From: Flavisphingomonas formosensis
GTDB taxonomy: Bacteria > Pseudomonadota > Alphaproteobacteria > Sphingomonadales > Sphingomonadaceae
Direction of reading: 5' to 3'
Length of the DNA stretch: 64,000 bases
NCBI RefSeq assembly: GCF_009755815.1
Contig: NZ_WRPK01000007.1
Location: 248,001-312,000 of the forward strand
The notes beneath the pieces are model-generated. The model saw only the letters and a program-made list of their open reading frames with translations, had not been told where the DNA came from and ran no database searches. Position numbers and translations under genes: made by a program. Positions 1 to 7,610 of this stretch are shown one piece after another. How positions within the stretch are numbered: position 1 is the stretch's first letter; the number at the start of each line of letters is the position of its first letter.

Positions 1-1
1 T

Positions 2-94
2 GCGGTGCGCGACTATGGCGATTTCCCGCGGGTGATGCACCGCGTGCTGATCGCAAGCGACGACATCCCGCATCGCGTGCGTAACGCCGACTGA
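2..94 (+). CDS. C-terminal end of an unidentified protein (partial)
   Basis: An open frame enters from the left edge and stops with TGA at 92-94, giving the last 30 residues of a protein that ends in HRVRNAD. It has no recognisable motif, so I cannot name it. A strong intrinsic terminator starts 15 bases after the stop, which supports this being the true 3' end of a transcribed gene. The codon choice (GC-rich third positions) matches the neighbouring genes. Confidence 0.55.
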   Translation, partial: AVRDYGDFPRVMHRVLIASDDIPHRVRNAD

Positions 95-108
95 ACGAGC
101 CTCTCCTT

Positions 109-151
109 GCCGCGGCCGGTTTCTCTCCTCGTGCCGGCCGCGGCCCTTTTT
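109..151 (+). terminator. Rho-independent terminator after the left-edge gene
   Basis: A perfect 11-bp stem (109-119 pairs with 134-144) is followed by a run of five T (147-151). It sits just after the stop at 94 and before the TetR promoter. Confidence 0.85.
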
Positions 152-180
152 GTGCGGCACTTAGTTAGATGATCTTGAAT

Positions 181-208
181 CCATATTTGAACTGCAGATC
201 AAATATGG
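181..208. promoter_or_regulatory. Inverted-repeat operator upstream of tetR (TTTGA-N8-TCAAA)
   Basis: CCATATTTGA (181-190) and TCAAATATGG (199-208) form a perfect 10-bp inverted repeat with an 8-base spacer. It lies about 50 bases before the start of the TetR gene at 260. The inner core TTTGA-N8-TCAAA recurs at 3029-3046, upstream of the Rieske/amidohydrolase operon. TetR regulators commonly repress their own promoter through such a site; that this TetR is the binder is inference. Confidence 0.7.
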
Positions 209-259
209 TGTAAGTCCCTGCCCTTATGCTCCCCGGCGAGGCCGGGAAGGAGGCAGGCG

Positions 260-889
260 ATGACCAATGCTGCGGCCGGCGCGATACTGTCGCGACGCGA
301 GAAGAACAAGGAGCGCACGCGCCGCGCCATCCTGACGGCGGCCCGCGCCTGCTTCACCGCGTCCGGCGTCGGCGCGACCACGATGGACGAGATCGCCGAG
401 CGCGCGGATGTCGCGAGGGGCACGCTGTTCAACTATTTCCCGGCCAAGGCGGATATCGTCGTCGATTTGATCGCCGAGAATAACGAAGCCTTCCAGACGC
501 TGATCGAGGAGGCCAACGCCGCCGAGACGCAGGTCGCCGCGCGCCTTCACCGGATCTTCGTCGGCAGCGCGACGCGGCTGGAGGCGAACGCGGCGCTGTC
601 GCGCAGGCTGCTCGACCCGGCCGAACAGGGCTGGGCGGTCGCGGCCGGGGGCGATCGCTGGTCGGGGCGGCTGGTCGATGCGTTCACCGCAGCGCTGACG
701 ACCGCAGCGGATAGGGGGCGGGTGCGCGGCGACGTGCCGGCGCGCGATCTCGGCGAGATGCTGCTCGGGCTCTACAGCGGCATCGTGCTCTTGTGGCGGC
801 TCGACGAGGCCTATCCGCTGAGCGCCAAGCTGGAGCAGGCGGCGCGGGTGGCGGTGGAACTGGTGATGGGGCGGGGGGCAACGTCCTGA
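260..889 (+). CDS. TetR/AcrR family transcriptional regulator
   Basis: This 209-residue protein has the TetR layout. A basic N-terminal helix (RREKNKERTRR, residues 12-22) is followed by a helix-turn-helix at about 39-60 ending in GTLFNYF, and then an alpha-helical ligand domain that I cannot assign to a ligand. The start is chosen because an AGGAGG-like site lies 6-7 bases before ATG 260. An inverted repeat at 181-208 in the promoter suggests autoregulation. The same core repeat stands before the convergent Rieske/amidohydrolase operon ending at 966, so that operon is the likely target. The family and fold are clear; the effector and targets are inferred. Confidence 0.9.
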   Translation: MTNAAAGAILSRREKNKERTRRAILTAARACFTASGVGATTMDEIAERADVARGTLFNYFPAKADIVVDLIAENNEAFQTLIEEANAAETQVAARLHRIFVGSATRLEANAALSRRLLDPAEQGWAVAAGGDRWSGRLVDAFTAALTTAADRGRVRGDVPARDLGEMLLGLYSGIVLLWRLDEAYPLSAKLEQAARVAVELVMGRGATS

Positions 890-933
890 AGGCGTCACGC
901 TGAACGCCTTTCAGCATGACTAAGAATAAGAAG

Positions 934-959
934 GCCCTCTCCCGGCAGCGGGAGAGGGC
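934..959. terminator. Hairpin between convergent genes (bidirectional terminator candidate)
   Basis: A perfect 11-bp stem (934-944 pairs with 949-959) has a 4-base loop. It lies between the end of tetR (889) and the end of the Rieske gene (966), which converge. There is no clear T-run on either side. The same GC-rich motif recurs in other intergenic gaps, so it may be a dispersed palindrome used as a terminator. Confidence 0.55.
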
Positions 960-965
960 TTGAAG

Positions 966-2093
966 TCACCGCTTCGCCTTGCGGACCATGTTGAGCGAGG
1001 CGATCTTCTTGGCCGGATCCGGCTCATATTCCGCGTAGAACTGGCTGTAATATTGGCGGAAGGCCGCGATCGGGCCGTCGCCGTCGCAGATCACCGGCTG
1101 CGGCATGTAGCGCTGGCGATCCCAGACCACCTTGTCCTGATCGAGCTGGCGGCAGAGATTCTTGATGATACCACGCGCCACGCCGGCCTTCTCGCCCTCC
1201 TTGTCCGAGCGGCGCTGGGTGAAGGCGAAGCGGACGTGCACCTTGTCCTGCGAGACCGGCGTGACCGCCGAGACGAGCAGCGTGTCGCAGATGCCGCCGA
1301 AGCGGGTGTAGCTCTGGCCCGGGCCGATCGTGCCATAGGCGATCGAGCCGTCGACCTTGCCCCAGGGCGTGTCCATCTTGGAATGGACGACGCCGGTGCG
1401 CTTGTGGCCTTCGGAGGTCAGCGCATAGTCCGGAAAGTCGGCGGTGCCGTGGATGTAGCGGAAATGGGCGGCGTCGACGCCGTTTTCCGCCATGTTCTGC
1501 AGCGAACCCCAGACATACCATTCATGATGTTCATAGTCGGTCCATTCGGGATCGGCGGTCTCGGCCTGCTCCTCGACGTCCCACATCGGCGCGGTGCCAT
1601 GGGGATGATACCAGAACCAGATGCACTTGTTCCGCTCGATCACCGGCCATTGGTGATCGCAGGGCTTGCGGACCTGCGGCGGAATAGTGCGGGCATAGGG
1701 AATATCAGTGACCGCGCCGGCGCCGTCATAGCGCCAGGCGTGGAAGGGGCATTCGATGTCGTTGCCGGCTACGCGGCCGCCATAGCCGAGATGCGCGCCG
1801 AGATGGCGGCAATAGCCGTCGATCATCCGCGCAGTGCCGTCCTCGCCGCGCCAGATGGCGAGATCGGTGTCGAAATAATAAAGCGGCTTGACCTCGCCGA
1901 CGGCAAGTTCGTCGGAGAAGCAGGCGACATACCAGCCGAAGGGGAAGGGCAGATCGAGGTTGCGGCTCTCGATCGAGCGACGATTCTCGGGCTCGGCCAT
2001 GCGCCACGCCTTGAGCGCATCGCCCTTCAGCGCCTGGAGCTGGCTCCAGACCGCGACCGGCGGGGTGCGAGCATCGGTGAGACTGTCGGACAT
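966..2093 (-). CDS. Rieske [2Fe-2S] oxygenase, KshA-like
   Basis: This 375-residue protein carries a Rieske centre (C95-x-H97 and C115-x2-H118) and a mononuclear-iron site (D207, H210, H215 in VDAAHFRYIH), the standard arrangement of Rieske non-haem oxygenase alpha subunits. Overall it resembles the 3-ketosteroid-9-alpha-hydroxylase (KshA)/DAF-36 group of single-subunit enzymes. It should hydroxylate or desaturate a hydrophobic ring using O2 and electrons from a reductase that is not encoded nearby. The start at 2093 follows a GGGAGAG site; a longer frame upstream would run into the amidohydrolase gene, which ends 2 bases away. The two genes form an operon behind the TTTGA-N8-TCAAA repeat. 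The steroid link is by resemblance only. Confidence 0.88.
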   Translation of the reverse strand: MSDSLTDARTPPVAVWSQLQALKGDALKAWRMAEPENRRSIESRNLDLPFPFGWYVACFSDELAVGEVKPLYYFDTDLAIWRGEDGTARMIDGYCRHLGAHLGYGGRVAGNDIECPFHAWRYDGAGAVTDIPYARTIPPQVRKPCDHQWPVIERNKCIWFWYHPHGTAPMWDVEEQAETADPEWTDYEHHEWYVWGSLQNMAENGVDAAHFRYIHGTADFPDYALTSEGHKRTGVVHSKMDTPWGKVDGSIAYGTIGPGQSYTRFGGICDTLLVSAVTPVSQDKVHVRFAFTQRRSDKEGEKAGVARGIIKNLCRQLDQDKVVWDRQRYMPQPVICDGDGPIAAFRQYYSQFYAEYEPDPAKKIASLNMVRKAKR

Positions 2094-2095
2094 CG

Positions 2096-2965
2096 TCACT
2101 CTCCCAGGTTGAAGACGCGGCGGGCATTGCCGGCGAGGAATTTCGGCCAGACCTCGTCCTTGAAGGGAACGTCCTCGAGTTCGCGGAAGATCCGGTCGAG
2201 ACTGAGGCCCATCGGGAAATAACCGGCATAGATGATCTTGTCGGCGCCGCGCGTGTTGGCGAAATCGATGATCGCCTTGGGATAATGTTTGGGCGCGAAG
2301 GCGCTGGTCGAATAATAGAGGTTCGGCCATTTGAGCATCAGCTTGACGGCCAGCGCCTCCCAGGGCTCGGCTCCGTGGCGCATGACGATCTTGAGATCGG
2401 GGAAGAACCAGCAGATCTCGTCGAGATGCTCGACCTTCTGATTCTCCATCGGGATGCGGGGCCCGGGTACCCCGACATTGAGGAGGATCGGCAGGCCGAG
2501 CTCCGAGCAGGCGGTGTAGATCGGGAACATATATTTGTGGTTGATCGGCACCTGCGGCCAGGTGCCCGCGGGGAAGACGCTAACTGCCGCGAGGCCATAT
2601 TCGGCGTGGATCTGCTTGATCCGGCGGACCTCCTCCATGCCGCGATTGGGATCGAGCGGGAGGTCGAAGGCGAAGCGATCGGGATATTCGGAACGGATGC
2701 GGCCGACCAGCGAGGGATCGAAGCCGACCAGCGCCTTGGCGATGTTGAAGCGATCCATCTCGCCGATCGTCCAGGCCAGATAATCCGCCTGCTCGCCGAT
2801 GTCGGGCACGCCCTTGAACATGTACTGCGCCGGCATCTCGAAGGCATCGAGGCTCTCGCGGTCGCGCAGCAGCGGGCGGAACCAGTCATACCAGTCGGTG
2901 CGGGCGGCATTGCTCGGGATGCCGAGCATCGTGTCGATCACGGGAACATCGTTGGGCATCGGCAT
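2096..2965 (-). CDS. Amidohydrolase-2 family protein with incomplete metal site
   Basis: This 289-residue TIM-barrel protein belongs to the amidohydrolase_2 (ACMSD-like) family. The central histidine stretch (VMRHGAEPWEAL) and the C-terminal NARRVF are present. The usual N-terminal DxHxH ligand pair is replaced by VIDTMLG, and the usual late SDYP aspartate by AGYFPMG. Metal-dependent hydrolysis or decarboxylation as in typical members is therefore uncertain. It is the first gene of a two-gene operon with the Rieske oxygenase (2-base gap), so it probably acts on the same substrate or its product. The TTTGA-N8-TCAAA repeat lies about 65 bases upstream. It may be a binding protein, a lyase using other residues, or a distinct subfamily. 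Confidence 0.8.
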   Translation of the reverse strand: MPMPNDVPVIDTMLGIPSNAARTDWYDWFRPLLRDRESLDAFEMPAQYMFKGVPDIGEQADYLAWTIGEMDRFNIAKALVGFDPSLVGRIRSEYPDRFAFDLPLDPNRGMEEVRRIKQIHAEYGLAAVSVFPAGTWPQVPINHKYMFPIYTACSELGLPILLNVGVPGPRIPMENQKVEHLDEICWFFPDLKIVMRHGAEPWEALAVKLMLKWPNLYYSTSAFAPKHYPKAIIDFANTRGADKIIYAGYFPMGLSLDRIFRELEDVPFKDEVWPKFLAGNARRVFNLGE

Positions 2966-3028
2966 CTCATCTCTCCCTGATTCTCTCCGATGCCCGGCTC
3001 GATACAGATAAATATACTAAAATTCAAG

Positions 3029-3046
3029 TTTGAACTTAAATTCAAA
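3029..3046. promoter_or_regulatory. Second copy of the TTTGA-N8-TCAAA operator
   Basis: TTTGA (3029-3033) and TCAAA (3042-3046) are separated by 8 bases. The core, spacing and a TCAAATA(A)TGG right flank match the repeat at 181-208. It lies upstream of the amidohydrolase start at 2965, in an AT-rich patch. It is likely the operator by which the TetR at 260 controls the Rieske operon. An overlapping alternative repeat, TTCAA-GT-TTGAA, lies at 3023-3034. Confidence 0.65.
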
Positions 3047-3285
3047 TAATGGCAGCGGCCAGGAGAGGGGCTTTTCAAATTTCTACCGAGGCTAAAACTA
3101 TCGTGCGCGCAGCGGGTGAGCGTCCATGTGGGCGTGATCCGCAATTGGCGGCTGTCGGCGGACGATGATGTCGAGTGCATCTGGCCGACGGAGCGCAGCT
3201 GATCGGGCGGCTGCCGGCGCGCTGACGGCGCGATTTCGCTTGTTTCTGAAGCTTTTCCCGCGCGCCGGAGCGTTGCATAAACAGA

Positions 3286-3374
3286 CGTCATGCCAGCGCA
3301 AGCTGGCATCGCTCTCGAGAGGCGCCCGCGCGACCGCGGAAGCGATCCCAGCTTTCGTTTTCGCTGGAATGACG
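3286..3374. repeat. REP-like palindrome pair in a 494-base intergenic gap
   Basis: A CGTCATGCCAGC...GCTGGCAT hairpin is followed about 40 bases later by ATCCCAGCTTTCG...GCTGGAATGACG. It is a diverged copy of the palindromic element also seen at 47211, 58116, 60215 and 63297. The rest of the 2966-3459 gap holds the operator at 3029 and a small CTCCCC/GGGGAG hairpin at 3415-3429. I see no gene in it. Confidence 0.65.
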
Positions 3375-3459
3375 AAGAAAAGTTTCCAATGAGCGACGGG
3401 CGAATGCCGCAGCTCTCCCCGGAGGGGAGGGGGATTAGCGAGGCATGGTGACCTGAGAC

Positions 3460-5184
3460 CTACCCCGCCACTTCCGGCACGCCCCGGACACCGCGCACCA
3501 GCTTGCCCGGCCGCGCTTCGGTCGGCCGGTCGTTCTCGAGTGTGATCTCGCCGGAGACGATGGTCATCACATAACCCTCGGCGCGCTGGTCGAGCCGGCG
3601 GCCGCCGGCGGGCAGGTCGTAGCGCGTCTCGGGGGCGAGCAGCTTCAGCCGGTCGAGGTCGATCAGGTTGACGTCGGCCTTGTAACCGGGGGCGAGCAGG
3701 CCGCGATCCTCAAGGCCCACCGTCTTGGCCGGATCATGCGTCAGGAAACGCACGGCCTCGCTCAGCTCCAGCCGATCCCGCTCGCGGTCGCGCACCCAAT
3801 AAGCGAGAGTGAAGGTGGTGAAGCTGGCATCGCAGATCACGCTGTAATGCGCGCCGCCGTCGCCGAGACCGGCGATTACATTGGGATGGCGGATGATCTC
3901 GCCGACCGCATCGAGCTTGCCTTCGTGATAATTGCCGAGCGGCAGCAGGAGCATCGCCTTGCCATCCTTCTCCAGCAGCATGTCGTAGGCGACCTCGGCT
4001 GGCGTCTGGCCGCGGCGCTTGGCTTCGGCGGCGATGCTGCTTTCCAGCGGCGGCTCGTAATTGGGCGGATCGCCGAATGGAAACATCCATTCCCAGTTGC
4101 GCGCCATCTGGGTCAGCGGATGGCCTTCCTCGGGCGCCTCGGCGACCAGCTTTGCACGGAAATCGGGATCGCGCATGATCCGCAGCTTCTCAGGCAATGG
4201 CAGTGCCTCGATCGCCTTGAAGCTGGGGCAGAGGGTGAAGGGATGGGTGGACAGCTCCAGCCCAGCGATCATGCCGACGGGGCGGGGAAACATCTGCGCG
4301 GTGACGGGCGGGCCGTTGCGGTTCAACCGCTCGACGATCTCCAGCCCTTCCTTCCAGATCTTCGCGCCGGAATTGGGCGCGCCGAAGGTGAAGGTGGCAG
4401 GGCGGCCGCTCTCGGAGACGACCTCGCCGAGCATGCCCAGTTCCTGCTCCCAGGGCGCGATCGCCAGCACCGCCTGCACGATGCCTTCGCCGGCATCGCT
4501 CATGCCGCGGGCAATTTCGATCAACTCGCGCTGATCGGCCTCGAAGCTTGGTATCTGCTGGCCGTCCGAGGTGCGGTGGATGAACACGCGGGAGGTGGCG
4601 AAGCCGATCGCGCCGGCCTCGATCGCTTCCTTGGCGAGTGTGCGCATGCGCTGCAGATCGTCGTCGGTCGCCGGCTCGCGCGCCGCACCGCGCTCGCCCA
4701 TTACATAAACGCGCAGAGGCGAGTGGGGCAGGTAGACGGCGACGTCGATGTCGCGGGCCCTCGCGTCGAGCGCATCGAGATATTGGGGGAAGGTCTCCCA
4801 CGTCCACGGCAGGCCCTCGGCCATCACCACGCCGGGAATATCCTCCACGCCTTCCATCACCTTGAGCAGCAAGTCGTGATCGGACGGACGGCAGGGCGCG
4901 AAGCCAACGCCGCAATTGCCGACGACGACGGTGGTCACGCCGTGGTTGGAGGAGGGCGAAAGCCGGTCGGACCAGATCGCCTGGCCGTCATAATGGGTGT
5001 GCACGTCAACGAAGCCGGGCGTGACGATCAGCCCCTTCGCATCGACGGTGCGTGTCGCGCTACCCTCGACCGTGCCCATCGCGGCGATGCGATCGCCCTT
5101 GATCGCGATATCGCCGACGAACGGTTCGCTGCCGCTGCCATCGACGATCAGGCCCCCCGTGAGGAGCAGATCATAGTCGGGCAT
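3460..5184 (-). CDS. D-aminoacylase-type amidohydrolase (amidohydrolase_3 family)
   Basis: This 574-residue protein resembles N-acyl-D-amino-acid deacylases. The N-terminal composite beta domain holds DYDLLLTGGLIVDG, then comes the metal pair H62-x-H64 in VDVHTHYDG, a NCGVGFAP loop with the cysteine of this family, a late GDGGAHYS aspartate, and the C-terminal GYKADVNLID sheet. The family hydrolyses amide bonds in a zinc-dependent way; the catabolic substrate here is unknown. The start at 5184 is preferred because a GGGAGAG site precedes it; the frame remains open 46 codons further. It is the last gene of the P450/TonB receptor series, separated by a 186-base gap, so it may have its own promoter. 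Confidence 0.85.
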   Translation of the reverse strand: MPDYDLLLTGGLIVDGSGSEPFVGDIAIKGDRIAAMGTVEGSATRTVDAKGLIVTPGFVDVHTHYDGQAIWSDRLSPSSNHGVTTVVVGNCGVGFAPCRPSDHDLLLKVMEGVEDIPGVVMAEGLPWTWETFPQYLDALDARARDIDVAVYLPHSPLRVYVMGERGAAREPATDDDLQRMRTLAKEAIEAGAIGFATSRVFIHRTSDGQQIPSFEADQRELIEIARGMSDAGEGIVQAVLAIAPWEQELGMLGEVVSESGRPATFTFGAPNSGAKIWKEGLEIVERLNRNGPPVTAQMFPRPVGMIAGLELSTHPFTLCPSFKAIEALPLPEKLRIMRDPDFRAKLVAEAPEEGHPLTQMARNWEWMFPFGDPPNYEPPLESSIAAEAKRRGQTPAEVAYDMLLEKDGKAMLLLPLGNYHEGKLDAVGEIIRHPNVIAGLGDGGAHYSVICDASFTTFTLAYWVRDRERDRLELSEAVRFLTHDPAKTVGLEDRGLLAPGYKADVNLIDLDRLKLLAPETRYDLPAGGRRLDQRAEGYVMTIVSGEITLENDRPTEARPGKLVRGVRGVPEVAG

Positions 5185-5370
5185 TTTTCTCTCCCATTTT
5201 CGTTTGCGCGATCGTCGCAGAGCACGCTCGCCTGGGAGAGTAGCAGCCGAAGGCCGCTGTGGAAACGCGACGATGCAGACAAGACGTGTGATCCGGCCAC
5301 GTTCGCCTGGCCGGGCGGGCATCGCACCCTTCCGTCCGCCAGCGGGAATCGCAGCCGCACCTGGCGCCGT

Positions 5371-6534
5371 TCAGGGTTCGCGCATCGTCTCCAGCGGAAT
5401 GTCGTAGCGTTCGACATAGGGGCGAAAGCGTTCAGCGATCGCACCGGCGTCGAGGCCGAACTCCTCGGGATCATAGCCATGTTTCCCGAAACGGCCCTTC
5501 GGATGCGACTCGACATGGTCCTGCATCGCGGCCAGCGCCTGTCCGTCGAGCTCGTCGCCGAACGACGCATAGACGCGGCCCATGGTGGCGATCGGATCGT
5601 TCGCCAGATCGGCGTAGCGCACGTCGACGATCCGATGGTTCGGGTTGGCATCGCGAAACGCATCGATCGCGGCAATCGAACGGGCGAGCATCTCCGTCCA
5701 GTGATCGGCGATGTAGCGGCGGTGATCGGCATCGGAGAAGGTGCTCGTCAGCGTCGTGATCAGGCTGCAGACCGAGGCGCAGAGCACCACCGGATCGCGA
5801 TGCATGACCACCAGCCGCGCATCGGGATAGACCGCGGTGAGCGCATCCAGATGCAGCGCATGAGACGGCGATTTGAGCGACCAGCGGCCGCGGACGCCGC
5901 CGCTCTGCAGCGTCTGCAGCACGCGCTCATGATAATCGTAGGCCGATCGGTGATCGGTCGCGAACAGCCATTCGCCATAGGCCGGGACATTGGCCATGGC
6001 TTCCCACAGCACGCTTTTGAAATCCTGGTTCAGCAGCCCGATGCACTCGGTCGGCCCATCCGCTTCCTCGCTCTGCACGATGCGGATGCGAGGATTGATC
6101 TGGTCGACCATCGCGCTCGCCGCGCGAACCGCTTCGATGCGCGGATCCGAGAGCAGCGTCTCAGGCGTCGGCGGCGGCACGCTCGCTTCTGCCTCCCAGC
6201 GCAGCAACGGGCGATGCCGCTCGTCCTTTTCCAGCAGATAGCTGAGGAAGGTGGTGCCGGCGCGGAACAGGCCGACGACGACGATCGGCGCTTCGATCCG
6301 CTCTTCGGAGACTTCGGGATGCCGCTTGGCCCAGTCGACGATCCGCAGACGGTTGGATAGCCCGGAGACGATCGCGCCGGGCAGTGCCATCTGCCCGAAC
6401 GGATTGAGCTGCGCCTCGGCCGACAGGGAATCGCACAATATCGTCAGTCCCTCGCGGAAACTGTCGCTGCCGAAATCGTCGAGGCCGGTCTGTTCGCAGG
6501 CGGCGGCGGCGAGCATGTCGGGGTTCATGGCCAT
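5371..6534 (-). CDS. Sulfotransferase family protein
   Basis: This 387-residue protein has a PAPS 5'-phosphosulfate loop (GLFRAGTTFLSYLL, about 88-101), close to the sulfotransferase consensus GxPRSGTT. A 3'-phosphate motif follows (VVMHRDPVVLCASVCSL), with an intervening GRWSLKSPSHALHLD. It would transfer sulfate from PAPS to a hydroxyl, or bind a related nucleotide. The start at 6534 has AAGGAG seven bases upstream; ATG 6528 is a weaker alternative. It lies 13 bases after the quinone-oxidoreductase gene in the same direction, so it is co-transcribed. A sulfotransferase is unusual in a degradation operon and may conjugate a hydroxylated intermediate. Confidence 0.85.
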   Translation of the reverse strand: MAMNPDMLAAAACEQTGLDDFGSDSFREGLTILCDSLSAEAQLNPFGQMALPGAIVSGLSNRLRIVDWAKRHPEVSEERIEAPIVVVGLFRAGTTFLSYLLEKDERHRPLLRWEAEASVPPPTPETLLSDPRIEAVRAASAMVDQINPRIRIVQSEEADGPTECIGLLNQDFKSVLWEAMANVPAYGEWLFATDHRSAYDYHERVLQTLQSGGVRGRWSLKSPSHALHLDALTAVYPDARLVVMHRDPVVLCASVCSLITTLTSTFSDADHRRYIADHWTEMLARSIAAIDAFRDANPNHRIVDVRYADLANDPIATMGRVYASFGDELDGQALAAMQDHVESHPKGRFGKHGYDPEEFGLDAGAIAERFRPYVERYDIPLETMREP

Positions 6535-6547
6535 CGGTGCGGCTCCT

Positions 6548-7582
6548 TCACGATCCGGCAATGTCGACGACGGTTCGGCCGGAGGTCTTGCGCGCCTCGT
6601 GGTCGGCAAGCGCTGCACCCACCGCATTCATGCGGATACGTTGCCCGATCGCTGGCCTGATCCGGCCGGCGGCCACCAGATCGCACAGCGCCGCATGAAC
6701 CTGTTGCCCGATCTCCGGCGGATGCGGGTTCATTCCCATGCGGCGCATCGGGCCGACCGCCATGCCATAGGCCAGCATCACGCCAAGCACGGAGAAATTG
6801 CCAATGGAGACCTTGCGCAGCGGCTTGCCGCCGAGGCCGCCCTGCGAGTCGCCATTGAAGCCGACCGGCAGGTAGCGGCCTTCGCGCGCCATGCAGGTCC
6901 AGATCGGTTCGGTGAGCTCGCCGCCGACCAGGTCGAAGGCGACGTCGACACCGCGCCCGCTGGTAAGATCCATTACCCGATCGAACAGATCGTCCTGCCG
7001 ATGATCGATCGATGCCGCTGCGCCGAGGCTTTCGCAATAGCGGCCCTTCTCCGGGCCGCCGGCGAGCGCGATCACCTGCGCACCGGCAGCCGCGCCGAGC
7101 TGCACGGCGGCCGTGCCGACGCCGCTCGCCGCGCCGGTGATGAGCAACGCTTCTCCAGCCTGCAGCTTCGCCCGCAGCTGCAGCGCAAGATAGCTGGTGT
7201 GGAAGGGCAGCAGGAAAGCCGTCGCCTCGGCATCGTCGAGTTCAGGCGGCGCGTCGAAAAGGCTCGCCAGCGGCACGATCGCCTGTTCGGCCATACCGCC
7301 AAATGCCATCTTCGTCATTCCGACGACGCGCCGGCCCAGCCACGCCTCGCCCCCTGCTCCCGTCGCTTCCACCACGCCGCAGACATCCATGCCGAGGGTG
7401 AAGGGCGGCTGCGCCATCACCGTCGCCACGCCGCCGCGGGCGCGCGCGATATCGCCGAAGTTGAGCGACGCCGCGGATACCGCGACGCGGACCTCGCCCG
7501 GCCCGACATCCGGTATGGCGGTTTCGGCTACCGCCACGACATCGGCAGGATCGCCGTGGCGAAGCACCTGAACTGCCTTCAT
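6548..7582 (-). CDS. NAD(P)H:quinone oxidoreductase-like MDR family protein
   Basis: This 344-residue medium-chain dehydrogenase/reductase has the N-terminal GroES-like fold (SAASLNFGDIARARG) and a Rossmann motif ITGAASGVGTAAVQLG. It lacks the zinc-binding Cys/His residues of alcohol dehydrogenases, which places it in the zinc-free quinone oxidoreductase/enoyl reductase group. It likely uses NADPH to reduce an activated double bond or quinone. AAGGAGA lies just before ATG 7582. It lies between the TonB receptor (28-base gap) and the sulfotransferase (13-base gap), so it belongs to the TetR-flanked operon. Confidence 0.87.
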   Translation of the reverse strand: MKAVQVLRHGDPADVVAVAETAIPDVGPGEVRVAVSAASLNFGDIARARGGVATVMAQPPFTLGMDVCGVVEATGAGGEAWLGRRVVGMTKMAFGGMAEQAIVPLASLFDAPPELDDAEATAFLLPFHTSYLALQLRAKLQAGEALLITGAASGVGTAAVQLGAAAGAQVIALAGGPEKGRYCESLGAAASIDHRQDDLFDRVMDLTSGRGVDVAFDLVGGELTEPIWTCMAREGRYLPVGFNGDSQGGLGGKPLRKVSIGNFSVLGVMLAYGMAVGPMRRMGMNPHPPEIGQQVHAALCDLVAAGRIRPAIGQRIRMNAVGAALADHEARKTSGRTVVDIAGS

Positions 7583-7610
7583 TCGCTGTCTCCTTGTGCC
7601 AGACCGCCAA

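Noticed and set aside
3736-6360. An 874-codon plus-strand open frame opposite the D-aminoacylase and sulfotransferase genes
   Set aside because: It is a mirror of codon bias. Both minus-strand genes have clear motifs and ribosome-binding sites.
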